DNA of 64,000 bases, from assembly GCF_003369915.1 (NCBI RefSeq), contig NC_046673.1:17530001-17594000 (forward strand), given 5' to 3'. Made by a program: the position numbers and the translations under genes. This DNA comes from Drosophila miranda. Taxonomy: Eukaryota > Arthropoda > Insecta > Diptera > Drosophilidae. The notes below the pieces were generated by a model that was not told where the DNA came from, ran no database searches, and worked only from the letters and a program-made list of their open reading frames with translations. Below, piece by piece: positions 35,155-45,626 of the stretch (within the stretch, counting starts at the first letter, position 1; each line of letters starts with the position of its first letter).

Positions 35155-36635
35155 ATGGTAAGCCCCAGCAGCACTCTTCCCGTCCACGGTCCTCTCCTAA
35201 CCGGAGCTTCTCTGCGACTCTTCCCCAGCAACTCTTCGCCATCCTCTCGCTCGCCCTCGTGGCCCTGGCCTCGGCCGATGTCAGCCACCTGAGCAACACC
35301 TACCTGCCGCCCCGCTCTGGCGCCGCCTCTACCAGCTACGAGTCCTACCAGTCGGCTCCCGCCGAGTCCGCCTCCTTTGCCTCGGAGTCCTACTCCGCCC
35401 CAGCGGAAGCCGCATCTTCCACAGACGACAGCGAGTCGTATGTCGCTCCTGCCGCCACTTACAACAGCGAGTCGTATGCCGCTCCTGCCGAGTCCTACGC
35501 CGAGACCGCCGCTGAGGAGACCTACGACCAGCCCGCCGCTGTTGCTGCTGCCTCGTACTCCGCCCCCGTGGTGACCAAGACCTACTCTGCCCCAGCTGTG
35601 ACTTCCTACACGAAGACCTACACGCCCCCAGCCGTGACTTCCTACACTGCTCCCGCTGTTGTGAAGACCTACTCCGCGCCAGCCGTGACTTCCTACACTG
35701 CTCCCGCTGTGGTGAAGACCTACTCCGCGCCAGCCGTGACTTCCTACACTGCTCCCGCTGTGGTGAGGAGCTATTCCGCCCCAGCCGTGACTTCTTACAC
35801 GAAGACCTACTCAGCCCCAGCCGTGACCTCCTACACTGCTCCCGCTGTTGTGAAGACCTACTCCGCGCCAGCCGTGACTTCCTACACTGCTCCCGCTGTG
35901 GTGAAGAGCTATTCCGCCCCAGCCGTGACTTCTTACACGAAGACCTACTCAGCCCCAGCCGTGACCTCCTACACTGCTCCCGCTGTTGTGAAGACCTACT
36001 CCGCGCCAGCCGTGACTTCCTACACTGCTCCCGCTGTGGTGAGAAGCTATTCCGCCCCAGCCGTGACTTCTTACACGAAGACCTACTCAGCCCCAGCCGT
36101 GACCTCCTACACTGCTCCCGCTGTTGTGAAGACCTACTCAGCCCCAGCCGTCTCCTCCTACACCGCTCCCGCTGTGGTGAAGAGCTATTCCGCCCCAGCC
36201 GTGACTTCTTACACGAAGACCTACTCAGCCCCAGCCGTGACCTCCTACACTGCTCCCGCTGTTGTGAAGACCTACTCCGCGCCAGCCGTCTCCTCCTACA
36301 CCGCTCCCGCTGTGGTGAAGAGCTATTCCGCCCCAGCCGTGACTTCTTACACGAAGACCTACTCAGCCCCAGCCGTGACCTCCTACACTGCTCCCGCTGT
36401 TGTGAAGACCTACTCCGCGCCAGCCGTGACTTCCTACACTGCTCCCGCTGTTGTGAAGACCTACTCAGCCCCAGCCGTGTCCTCCTACACCGCTCCAGCT
36501 GTGTCCACCTACTCGGCACCTGCCGTATCCACCTACTCGGCGCCTGCCGTATCCACCTACCGCGCTCCAGCCGTGGTCAGCGGATACTCTGGCATCGACA
36601 CCACCTACGGCACCAACGGTGGATATGTCTATTAG
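35155..36635 (+). CDS. Secreted TSYTAPAVVKTYSAPAV-repeat protein (DVSHL family)
   Basis: Exon 1 is ATG (35155-35157). The 71-nt intron is 35158-35228 (GTAAGC...CCCCAG) and exon 2 is 35229-36635, for 469 residues. Signal peptide MQLFAILSLALVALASA, then DVSHLSNTYLPP. A Ser/Glu/Tyr-rich part follows (about residues 30-115), then a long array of TSYTAPAVVKTYSAPAV units, closing with GIDTTYGTNGGYVY. The array has a second-level repeat of 138 bases (46 residues) marked by VTSYTKTYSAP, seen five times from about 35790. Probably a cuticle or other matrix protein. The 138-base units are almost identical, a sign of recent unequal exchange or gene conversion. Confidence 0.88.
35790..36480 (+). repeat. 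138-bp higher-order coding repeat, five units
   Basis: The marker CTTCTTACACGAAG recurs at about 35791, 35929, 36067, 36205 and 36343, each 138 bases apart. Units differ by only a few bases. Confidence 0.85.
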
Positions 36636-38111
36636 ACACTGAACTCGAATCTTCTCATAATGAGCGCACTTTTTTTTGTATAAATCGAAATCAAATAATC
36701 TAGCTTTTCAACGTATTTTTTTTCACCGAATTGTAGAATATGTTTAAATGGCAGCAATCGTATGATCATTCCTACGAATGCAAAGCTCCAACGGGATTGT
36801 TTAGAAACGAAGGGACTTTTTTGTAAGTAATGTGAAATAAGGAAATCGGGCATACCAGAAACGCACCCAGATTCCGACTCTAGCAGACTCTGTCCTATGC
36901 AGTATGGAAACCATTGAAATGGTATAAACCTTAAATACTTGTTACACTTGACTAAATGCCTATTAAGAAGATGGTCCATGGTCAACAAAATTCTGCTGGT
37001 AGGCCCTTTTATGGCCTTTAACGCATCCCAACCAAAGACTCTGGAACAACAACCGATTTCTTCTATGACCAATATATTATAAGTTGACGTTATGAGGTGA
37101 TGTCGTCCGATGTGGTGAAGGTCCATCCCTTTTGTTTCAACTCGCTCTCTCGGCTCTCGGAGAGACAAGCGCTAAAAAGAGATAGCGAACGTAATACGCT
37201 CTGCACGTTTGAGAAACGGATAGACCCTCGAAAGAGAGCAGATGTGGTGACGACGTCAATCTATTAGTAAATTCAGGTTTCCCTGGAGTGCTTCGAAGCC
37301 TACGGCTGGTCGCTCATTGCTGCGAGCATTTAAAGTACATAAGTTCCATTCAAATTTGTTTCTTCTGGCTGTTGAATATTTCAATGCCTTCTCAGGAGAG
37401 TCTGCAGGAAATCCCGTATCCCGTGGCACACCAACCGATCATAGTGGGGTTGCAGCTGCAAAAACAGCATAAATAGTTTTTTATTTCTCAAAATGAGCTT
37501 ATAAAATTATCCATTCCGTTCCTAGTTTATGCCACTGTGGCTCAACATCATTATGGATAGATAGACACCTCAACGAAACTAATTAGATATCCATAAGTAT
37601 AGCAAATAAAAACAATAAATACATTTTCCAAACATTTATTTGCCATTAGAGAAACTTATTAATTATACAAATCGAACCGTATAACTCAAAGAGCAATCCG
37701 CAAACAGAGCAAACCAAAACCATTCGAGTATCTGTGTGTGTGGCTATCGTCAGGCAAGTGCCCCCCCATATACGGCTGGATATACCCGTATGCAGCAAAT
37801 ACATGTGCATATATTCAGCTGAAAATTTGCATCTTTTGGCTGTGAATGGAGATATCGCGTGTGCATTATATATATATATATATACATAATCATATATAAA
37901 CAGTATCTGTTAGTGCGAAATCGAAATCGGGTTAATGTCCAAAACTTGTTATGCCCAAAACGGACAATGCAAAACTCGCACAAAAAGGTAAGAAATACAA
38001 TGAAAACGAAGACTCAAAAGAGTTCACAGCGAACTGAACAAAAGGCGCAGCCCTGAGAGAGCAAGTGATCTTCCTGGTGCACCAGAATGCTGACCAGAAT
38101 CCCATCTGAGG
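36636..38111. other. Intergenic region
   Basis: No supportable gene. A 178-codon minus-strand frame (36632-37168) overlaps the 3' flank of the previous gene; it has no recognisable domain and is probably chance. A TA repeat lies at 37867-37885. Confidence 0.45.
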
Positions 38112-38120
38112 ATATATATA
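38112..38120 (+). promoter_or_regulatory. TATA box of the small secreted-protein gene
   Basis: ATATATATA followed by AG, about 100 bases before the chosen ATG. Confidence 0.5.
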
Positions 38121-38213
38121 AGAATGCAGCAGACCGAAAACAGAACCGCATTGAGGCATTGCCCGCAGACGCAAAAACACATATTACATAAGAGGGCAAG
38201 ACACAATACCGTC

Positions 38214-38588
38214 ATGCATTCCATGGGATTCCTTGTGGCACTCTCCATCTGCCTGACGACGATGATGCCAGTCCTGTCCCAGCCACAGCCACATCCACTC
38301 GCAGCCGCTGCAGGAGAAGCAGTTCCAACCACAGTCAGACCGAAACTCATCATCGAAGAGGAGGCAGAGCCGATGATCTATCAGCGCATCATCGAACACC
38401 GTCCGATCGCGTTGGGCCAGAACTATTACATCAAGCCGGGACAGATAGTTGGCAGCATTAACCTTGACTCGCAGAGCGTTCATGTGAGGCATGATGAGGA
38501 GGGCCGCAAACCCATAGCCAGCAAGCACAACATCCTTTTTGTAGCATATGCCAAGGACTTGCTGAAAACTAGCCAGGCCAAGGAGTAG
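38214..38588 (+). CDS. Small secreted protein of unknown function
   Basis: A single-exon frame of 124 residues from the ATG at 38214. This start (or the one at 38223) gives a good signal peptide, MGFLVALSICLTTMMPVLSQ. The frame is open further upstream to 38124, but those residues are basic and precede the signal peptide, so they are probably 5' UTR. The mature part has a Pro/Ala-rich start, then a well-mixed domain-like segment (about residues 45-120: IIEEEAEPMIYQRIIEHRP, GQNYYIKPGQIVGSINLDSQ, HNILFVAYAKDLL) with no cysteines. I do not recognise the family. It lacks the DVSHL and NGGYVY marks of its neighbours, so it is unrelated to them. Confidence 0.7.
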   Translation: MHSMGFLVALSICLTTMMPVLSQPQPHPLAAAAGEAVPTTVRPKLIIEEEAEPMIYQRIIEHRPIALGQNYYIKPGQIVGSINLDSQSVHVRHDEEGRKPIASKHNILFVAYAKDLLKTSQAKE

Positions 38589-40372
38589 ACCGCCCCTAGT
38601 TACGAGTATACATAAGTAATACGATACGATGTTCTTTAATACAAACTCAAAAGCAACTCTTCTGCATCGATTCTTCTTTGGGGCATGGGAACCCAGCATC
38701 CCGGCATCCATTCACTTTCGAAGCTACAAGAGAACTGATCGCAATCCCAAAACCATTATTCCATTACGCACAACGAAAGCCGAAAAGTGTAAAGTATTAT
38801 ATCTCTTAAATGGATACTCTATAGCGCACAGATGTCCATAGTGTATCCCTCGATTTAGATCTAGAATCTATAGATTTTCTCTCAAAATATATAGCCATTT
38901 GACACTTTAGAAACGAATTACTTCCCAAGTACATTTCTCTATTATATAAAAAAAATTTTTGGTCGTCGTCGAGGTCCCAATAGCGAGCGAAGCGAAGCAG
39001 GTGGATTGCCCCCTAGTTGTTCTTTTAGTAGTAGCTTTCATTACCATCCCATCCATAATATGTACGAGTATAGCACAATCGAATCTCTTGATGAATCAGC
39101 CAGAGTATTTGAGGCTTCGGATCCGCCTAAAAATAAGCTTTCTTTCTTGGTTAATATTTTTTATTGGATTTGCTGTTAATTCCCCCTTTTTAGCTGTTCA
39201 TCTCTTCTTAGCCTTCTGTTTTAATTATATAAGCTCACGCAAAAGGTATAAACAATTGGCTTTCGAGAACTGACGGCTGATGGAGAATGATGGGAGGAGA
39301 GGCCCGAGAGGCGACCATTAAGCCAGGCCAGATACGTACATATACGATGTATGGTGTTTATTATAATTAATGTGTATTGTGAGTAATCGTCGCCTTTAGA
39401 CGCGGGCTGCTGTCGGCCCAGTGTCAGTGTCAGTGCTGCATGGGGGCTCTCTGTGAGTCGATGCGATCCGTTAACGATTGGATTGGATTGAATTGGATTA
39501 CTTGTTTCACGTTCACGATCTCGGGAATCTCAAAGTCTGCTGCTGCTGATGCTTTGGGTATTTTTGCTCTTTCGCGAACTCTCGCCAGCCAGCCAGCTAT
39601 AAAACGCATCATTAATTACACTTTCGAGGCTTCTGCGTCGGTGACTTCCGAAATGGACATGGCTAAAAATAAACGCTCAAATAAATAGACTCAACGACAT
39701 CCTCCAATCGCGCCATTCTTCATTAACACTGGACAGCACAATTTTTGGGCCAATGTACTCGTAAGATAAGTTCCAAATGAAACTCTAAAGGGAAGTCTTA
39801 TATCCCAGGGCTACAAGATGTATTATATTTAAGGCACTAGTAACAAACATTTTTTTAATCTGATACATATACACATATGTATCTATGTATGTACCAGAGC
39901 CTTGCATGAACAAGCAAGCGAATCGATTCGGAAGGATTCGGTATTCGCTTCGTTCGGACAGTTCGAACCGGCGATTCAGCTTTCTTATTAGATGGAATAA
40001 TTTCGAATCATTACAATCTCGATTTGATTTTCTGGTAGAGAGAAAGAGCAGGTTGCTGGTTTTTTTGTTAAAAACTGTAATTAGATTAGTCGCATATCTG
40101 TATGTACCATCAGAATCCGAACTTGTTGCACAGTGTAACTATCCAGTGGCCGGCCACCGAAGCTCTAATCATCAGCTCTTGTCGTAGCGCCATTCCCATC
40201 CGTTTTGTTCGGCTCGTTTCGTTCTAATATTGTTTTGCTTCTACTCGTACTCGTACTTCGGATCTATCTATCTTTCCATCTATCCATCTTTTCTTTTTTG
40301 CCTCGGTTCACCTCTTTTGTTTGTGCGTCGATTTAAGATTTTTACTCACACACACCTTTTGTTCGGTGTCTC
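38589..40372. other. Intergenic region
   Basis: No gene seen. Short open frames near 38.96-39.27 kb and 39.44-39.69 kb have no supporting features. Confidence 0.5.
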
Positions 40373-40410
40373 TATAAAAGTGTCGGCTCATGCCACCACT
40401 GGCATCAGTT
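40373..40410 (+). promoter_or_regulatory. TATA box and initiator of the SHSSYSAPA gene
   Basis: TATAAAAG at 40373-40380 and TCAGTT at 40405-40410, 32 bases apart. Confidence 0.8.
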
Positions 40411-40470
40411 CCAGTTCCCAGCTCACGGGAAGCACCCAACTACCAACCACCAACCATCTGTCAAATCATC

Positions 40471-41432
40471 ATGGTAAATATTCTATGCAGCAGATCTCCA
40501 GATCCACCAGAGACTCAATCCCATCCGTTCTTTGACAGCACTCCTTTGTGGCCTGCACCGCTGTGTTGCTTGCCGTGACCTCTCTGGCCATGGCCAGTCC
40601 TTTGGGCAGCTCGTACCTGCCGCCCCAGGCCAATGCCCACAGCACCTACAACACGGCAGCCTCCAGCTCCACCGGCCATTACGCAGCCCCCTCGGCCACA
40701 TATGCGACCCGATCGCACGCGGCAGCGGCTCCGTCACGCCAGTATCTGGCGCCAGCGGCCGTCTCCCACAGCAGCAGCTACTCTGCTCCGGCCGTTTCGC
40801 ACAGTAGCTACTCGGCCCCGGCTGTTTCCCACAGCAGCAGCTACTCCGTTCCGGCCGCCAGCCACACTAGCTACTCCGCACCTGTGGCCGCTCCATCTAG
40901 GCAGTACCTCGCCCCAGCCGCCTCCCACAGCAGCTATTCCAGTGCTGGCTCATCCTACTCCGCTCCGGCCGTGTCCCACAGCAGCTACTCCGCCCCAGTT
41001 GCCTCCCACAGCAGCTACTCGGCGCCTGCTGCCTCCCATACAAGCTACTCCGCTCCCGTGGCTGCCCCATCCAGACAGTACTTGGCTCCCGTGGCTGCCC
41101 CATCCAGACAGTACTTGGCTCCAGCTGCGTCCCAGAGCAGCTACTCCAGTGCTGGCTCGTCCTACTCCGCTCCGGCCGTGTCCCACAGAAGCTACTCCGC
41201 GCCAGCCGTCTCGCACGGATACTCACACGGATCGAGTGGGGGATATTCCGCCCCAGCAGCTGTCTCCCATGTCAGCTACTCGGCACCGGCTCGCTATGCA
41301 TCCCGCTCGGGCTATGGAGCTGGAGGCCACTCCTCGTCCTTCTCGTCGGGCAGCAGCAGCTACGGACATGGCCACTCCGGAGCCACTCGCTATGCCTCCA
41401 ACGGTGGCTATGAATACCGCCTGAAGCATTAA
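40471..41432 (+). CDS. Secreted SHSSYSAPA-repeat protein (diverged DVSHL family member)
   Basis: Exon 1 is ATG (40471-40473). The 65-nt intron is 40474-40538 (GTAAAT...TGACAG) and exon 2 is 40539-41432, for 298 residues. Signal peptide MHSFVACTAVLLAVTSLAMA, then SPLGSSYLPPQ: the DVSHL motif is lost but YLPP is kept. The body has YSAPA(V/A)SHSS and APSRQYLAPA repeats, and the end is YASNGGYEYRLKH, a variant of NGGYVY. A Ser/Gly/His-rich part precedes the end. The intron position, promoter and end motif tie it to the cluster. AATAAA at 41520. Confidence 0.87.
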
Positions 41433-41519
41433 ACGGATCTCAAATGGAATCAGTAGTACGGATGCAAGATACTTACCGAACGATTATATCCAACTCCTTC
41501 TTTTTTTTGTATCAATGGA

Positions 41520-41525
41520 AATAAA
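41520..41525 (+). terminator. Polyadenylation signal
   Basis: AATAAA 88 bases after the stop of the SHSSYSAPA gene. Confidence 0.7.
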
Positions 41526-42502
41526 GTGATTGATTTAATAAGCCTATCCGCCATTTCCTCCCAAGGATGCCACTCCTTATGGTTCAAGTAGAATCCAATG
41601 AGTATTCTGATCTTGGATACACCGCACTCATAATGTACATATCGTTGAGTTGCCATCGAACTCCCACCGCAGATAGTATGCATAGAAGACGGCCCCCGCC
41701 CACTAAATTAGATGGTTCTAACCTGCTTTTGCTTCTACTCGTTAGCCGTGAGGATTGCGCGTATTCTCTGTTTTGCCGAAAAAGGAACACGAAATATGGT
41801 TGGTCTCTTCGCAACACGGGATACGGAATCTCTGCAGACCCTCCTGAAAATGACCGTATAGAATCAGTCCAGAAAAACTTCTTACTTTTTGCCTTAGCCT
41901 TAGCTTAGCTGGGATGCAGGTGTGAGAATGCCATCTTACTCTAGAAGATTGATATTTATAGGCCTTCCATCCTTAGTTAATCGTGGAAAAATGCTTGGTG
42001 TGATTTATAGGCACAACTTGATCAAGGGTGACGTAGATAGCCCTGATCTGTTGAGGCGCATACACTTTACGATTGCTATTAGATTCACTAGAAACTATAT
42101 ATCGTTGTCCCTTCCACTTTGTAGATCAAATTATTCCTTGTATGAACCGTTTATGGTCTTATGCTCGGATTTTAATTCCCTCTACCACATTATATCCACC
42201 ACTAATTCCTTTCCTCTTCCAATTTTAGTTCTAATTTTCCTCGCATAATAATCTAACAGCTATCTTACCAGCATGTTCATGGCACAGCTCGTCAGATTCT
42301 ATGCCGAATCGTTGCTGCCTGCTTCCTCTCGCTGATCATCTCTCGACTCTTCAATGATTAGCGTCCTCGTTGAACTGAGAACGACGAGGGGTTGGATCTA
42401 AATTTAAAAAACGAAGATCCCACAGAGTTATTGCGATCTTAAAATCTTTTTGGAGATAATAATTTCTCGATTGTGTACATAAGTTTTAATGGATGAACTT
42501 TT
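41526..42502. other. Intergenic region between convergent genes
   Basis: No supportable gene. The plus-strand SHSSYSAPA gene and the minus-strand YNGGY gene converge here. Two frames of about 110 codons (41567-41908, 41922-42248) show no domain. Confidence 0.5.
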
Positions 42503-42512
42503 TTTATTTATT
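42503..42512 (-). terminator. Polyadenylation signals of the minus-strand YNGGY gene
   Basis: Two overlapping minus-strand AATAAA words about 100 bases after the stop codon. Confidence 0.6.
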
Positions 42513-42609
42513 ATAGCAGGAAAAAAAATAGGTTAATATGCTCTTCGGAGTGTTTTGCAACGCTAGTGGATTCCTGCCCTCCAATTCTTGGTCCATGGAT
42601 GCGGTGCAT

Positions 42610-43067
42610 CTAGTAGACATAACCACCGTTGCTGGCGTATTTGGTGTCCAGACCATTGTAGCCGGAGTACCCGGAGTAGCCAGTGTCCGCCGGCAGATAG
42701 GTGCGCGAGGGCGCTGCATAGGCATTGTACTGTGGCACCGCATAGCTCTTGTAGCTGGACGAGATCAGAGGAGAGCCATAGGTTGAACCGGAGCCGGAGT
42801 AGTAGCCACCGGTCGAGTACGTTGTTGGATACGAGGAGTAGCCCGTGTTATAGCCGCCCGAGTAGCCATTGTATCCACCATTGTATCCAATGCTCTGGGG
42901 GGGCAAATAGCTCCGCGACAAGTGGGAGACATCGGCGTCACACAGGGCCAGAGATGCAGCAACGATGACGAGCACAGCGATGGAGTTCTGTGGGGAGAAG
43001 TTTCAAAGAAATCTTAGATTTTTCCGTGGTATTGCGAACACAATGAAGGAAGTCCTTTACTTGCCAT
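42610..43067 (-). CDS. Secreted Tyr/Gly-rich protein (DVSHL family) with a GC-AG intron
   Basis: Minus strand. Exon 1 is the ATG alone (43067-43065) and exon 2 is 42987-42610, for 126 residues. The intron (43064-42988) starts GCAAGT and ends CCCCACAG. A GT donor four bases further in would shift the frame, so the GC donor is the only choice that keeps the shared design. The spliced product starts MNSIAVLVIVAASLALCDA (signal peptide), then DVSHLSRSYLPP, a YNGGYNGYSGGYNTGY stretch, a Tyr/Ser-rich middle and YASNGGYVY. It is the only cluster member on this strand and among the shortest. TATAAAAA lies at 43166-43159. Probably a matrix or cuticle protein. Confidence 0.86.
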
Positions 43068-43158
43068 GGTATTGCTTTGAGAGGATTCGTAGGGATTGGC
43101 TGTATGCACTGAATGGATGCCGTTGAAAAACTGTTGCCGATTCTGCTGCTGGCTCTAC

Positions 43159-43166
43159 TTTTTATA
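43159..43166 (-). promoter_or_regulatory. TATA box of the minus-strand YNGGY gene
   Basis: Minus-strand TATAAAAA about 95 bases upstream of the ATG. Confidence 0.75.
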
Positions 43167-44187
43167 CGCTTCTAAGACTGAATTATATTATGCACCCAGA
43201 TATGTATTTTTTTTACAACTAATTTTAACGCCTTGCCCCGGCATGTCGGCGGACATGGCCCATTACTCAACGAACGGGCGGGCGGGCGGTTAACCGGACA
43301 GAAGACTCAAATGCTCAAAATGCTTAGAAATGTTCATCATGTTTTTCGGTGGTTGTCGTCGTGTCTCCCACGACGACAGTCATCCGTCCCCAAATTGGTT
43401 AGCAATGGGAAAACCACGTCTACTGTACCATATGGAGTATTTTTGCTGGTGTTTTGTTGGTTTTTTTTTATTACTGAGGCACGCCCCCAACGGCGTGTGA
43501 AACGCTGGAGCTTCAAACATTGTCGCGTTTGCGCTTGCGCTCTCTTTCCTTAATTATACTCGTACAATTTAGATATATTGCTTTAAATGCTCTCTTCTGG
43601 TTTTGGTTTTTGTTTTTTTTTTTTACGACATCTGGCGGTCGCACCGGCTAAAACGCTTTGGTCTTGTTTATATGCCGTCGCTCATAAATCCCCAAGCTGC
43701 CCAGGTACCAGGGGGTCCGACCGTTATTAATTGTTGCAATGGGTCATTGAGTTTGGGGCAGATGGGTTTTGGTTTCGGTTTCGCATTGCAATCGCCTCCG
43801 CTGTCTACATGTCATGTGAACTGGCAGTGGACGTGCATGACATCACGGCAAAATGATTAATTGCTGCTTGCTTGTTTCTCTGCAATCCAATCCCTTTGAA
43901 TTTAAATTTCAATTTCTATCAAGAGTGCTGCCCACCCTGCGCTGCCACATCTGCAGAGTCAGCTGATCGAGCTTTGATCAGAGTGTAGAAAATTTATTCA
44001 GCGATAGGATACAATTATGTGGGCAGGGCTGATAGATCTAGATAGCATTGCTAGTAATATTCTACGGAATATCAAAATCGAGGAATATGTAAAATAGAAC
44101 TTGAAATCGTCAGTATATTTACGGTATATTTTTAAAATGAAACAGTATATTATGTATATTTCGGAGGGTCGGACGGTATATAATCCG
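43167..44187. other. Intergenic region between divergent genes
   Basis: No gene seen. From about 44110 to 44180 several GTATATTT-type words occur (for example ACGGTATATTTTT), which resemble Ohler core-promoter motif 6 and probably belong to the promoter at 44188. Confidence 0.5.
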
Positions 44188-44198
44188 CGGTCACACTG
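44188..44198 (+). promoter_or_regulatory. Ohler motif 1 core promoter
   Basis: CGGTCACACTG matches the Drosophila motif 1 consensus (YGGTCACACTR), bound by M1BP in broadly expressed TATA-less genes. It sits 38 bases before the ATG of the next gene, with motif-6-like words just upstream. Confidence 0.8.
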
Positions 44199-44235
44199 GT
44201 AGGCAAAAAAGCTTAAAATTAAGAGGACGCTTAAA

Positions 44236-45213
44236 ATGCCGGGAGAGAGAAAATATTGCAACCAGCCAGCGTCAAACTTTTTAGAATTTCTGGAAATGCC
44301 GGCGGAAATTCCACTAAACTTAACGAAAGAGCGAAATAAAGAAAATTCCGCGGCAGGGACGATACGGGCCATGCCGTTAATTGCTATGAACATGAAATCA
44401 TCAGATATCCAAGAGTACATCCGATTGAATGCAGCGGAGGCACCGGCGGCCGTTTCACTATACTTAACGAAAGAGGCAATTGAAAAAAATAGAAAAAAGA
44501 AAGGAACGGAGGCAGTTCCAAGAAACATAAGGAAGGTGCCAGCCTCGGAGCTGAAACGGCTGAACACAGAGCACACAGATAAGGCGTCACAACTAGAGAC
44601 CGATCCGACCACCTCGCGTCCATCGCGAAAGAGGAAGCCGACCATCAAACAGGTGGAGCAGGAGGGGAAATGGATACCCGAATCACGCGTCTTCGCCACG
44701 GACGTCATAGAGGATGTTATGTCCAGCCTTTATAATAATCTGACTGATCTGTCGAGCGCAGAGCTCGGATCGCTCCACATGGTGTATTTGACTTGGAAGC
44801 AGAAATACCAACTGGACGAACGCAAGCCCGAGTTGAATCAAAGTCAACTTTCACCACCACCCCCGAAACGCAAATTCAAAACGACTGCAAAGAAGACACC
44901 GAAGCCAGGCTCAATACCTGCCAGAGCTGAGGAAGACCTTGCCAACTATTACCATTGGGATGATTTGCCCGACAATGTAATCGTAGAGAATCAGATTAGC
45001 GTACCGCCCGTGTTGGAAAAGTATAGCTGCCGTCGGTTCGACATCAAGATGCCGGCGTTTGCCATGAAGAGGAATTTAATCCAGCCGCTATTCAGTTTGG
45101 AGCTGCTGGATAGGATTATGGAGCCGCCCCAGGTGGAGGGTACGAAAATATTGCAGCAAGTCGTCGATGAGATGCTCCGACAGTATCAGCAGGGACCACG
45201 CCCACATACATAG
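44236..45213 (+). CDS. Uncharacterised basic, probably nuclear protein
   Basis: A single-exon frame of 325 residues whose ATG follows the motif 1 promoter by 38 bases. The N-terminal 130 residues are polar and rich in Lys, Glu and Ala, with two short related segments (IPLNLTKERNKEN and VSLYLTKEAIEKN). A basic stretch SRKRK near 132-140 looks like a nuclear localisation signal. A helical segment follows at about 155-200 (VIEDVMSSLYNNLTDLSS), then a second Pro/Lys-rich stretch (PPPPKRKFKTTAKKTPKPG, about 213-235). The C-terminal conserved-looking part (about 245-320) contains YSCRRFDIKMPAFAMKR and FSLELLDRIMEP. I do not recognise the family. The promoter type and composition fit a general chromatin or centromere factor, but this is only a guess. 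Confidence 0.8.
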   Translation: MPGERKYCNQPASNFLEFLEMPAEIPLNLTKERNKENSAAGTIRAMPLIAMNMKSSDIQEYIRLNAAEAPAAVSLYLTKEAIEKNRKKKGTEAVPRNIRKVPASELKRLNTEHTDKASQLETDPTTSRPSRKRKPTIKQVEQEGKWIPESRVFATDVIEDVMSSLYNNLTDLSSAELGSLHMVYLTWKQKYQLDERKPELNQSQLSPPPPKRKFKTTAKKTPKPGSIPARAEEDLANYYHWDDLPDNVIVENQISVPPVLEKYSCRRFDIKMPAFAMKRNLIQPLFSLELLDRIMEPPQVEGTKILQQVVDEMLRQYQQGPRPHT

Positions 45214-45626
45214 ATGTGGAAATTAGTTAATCCCATACATATACATATGTATGTGAAAATCAGTTAATTTGTTTATTTCTTATGTTGTAACTTTAAGATT
45301 ATGTTAAAACGCCGTACGCAAAACATTTGGTATTTCCGTCTACAGCGCTCACACTATTCTAACGGGTCCGTTCCATGGACTGGACGATGATGGCGTGATC
45401 CGCGGGCTGGAAAGAATTTGCTCGTTCAATTTGCTTTCGGCCTTCCAAGCTGCAAGCCGCAATTTTTGTTGAATTTATTTTTTCGTTTTTTGTATGTTCT
45501 CTCACGTGAATAAAGTGTGAAAAGTAAATCGTTTTAAGTTTGTGTTGAATGTGCGTGGTGAAGGAGACCACAGAAGGCACCTGTTTGCAGCACCAGCGGA
45601 GTGAAATATATGGGCGTGGACGCACC
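45214..45626. other. Intergenic region and yolkless 5' leader
   Basis: Holds the 3' flank of the upstream gene and the yl leader. AATAAA at 45509 could end the upstream transcript. An alternative in-frame ATG for yl is at 45549. Confidence 0.5.

Noticed and set aside
35329-36519. Long open minus-strand frame of 396 codons opposite the TSYTAPAVVKTYSAP gene
   Set aside because: The sense repeat has a period divisible by three and biased codons, so the antisense frame stays open automatically. The Arg/Ser product has no signal or domain.
36632-37168. 178-codon minus-strand frame
   Set aside because: No recognisable domain, no promoter or polyadenylation signal placed for it, and it starts in the 3' flank of the neighbouring gene. 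Not excluded, but unsupported.
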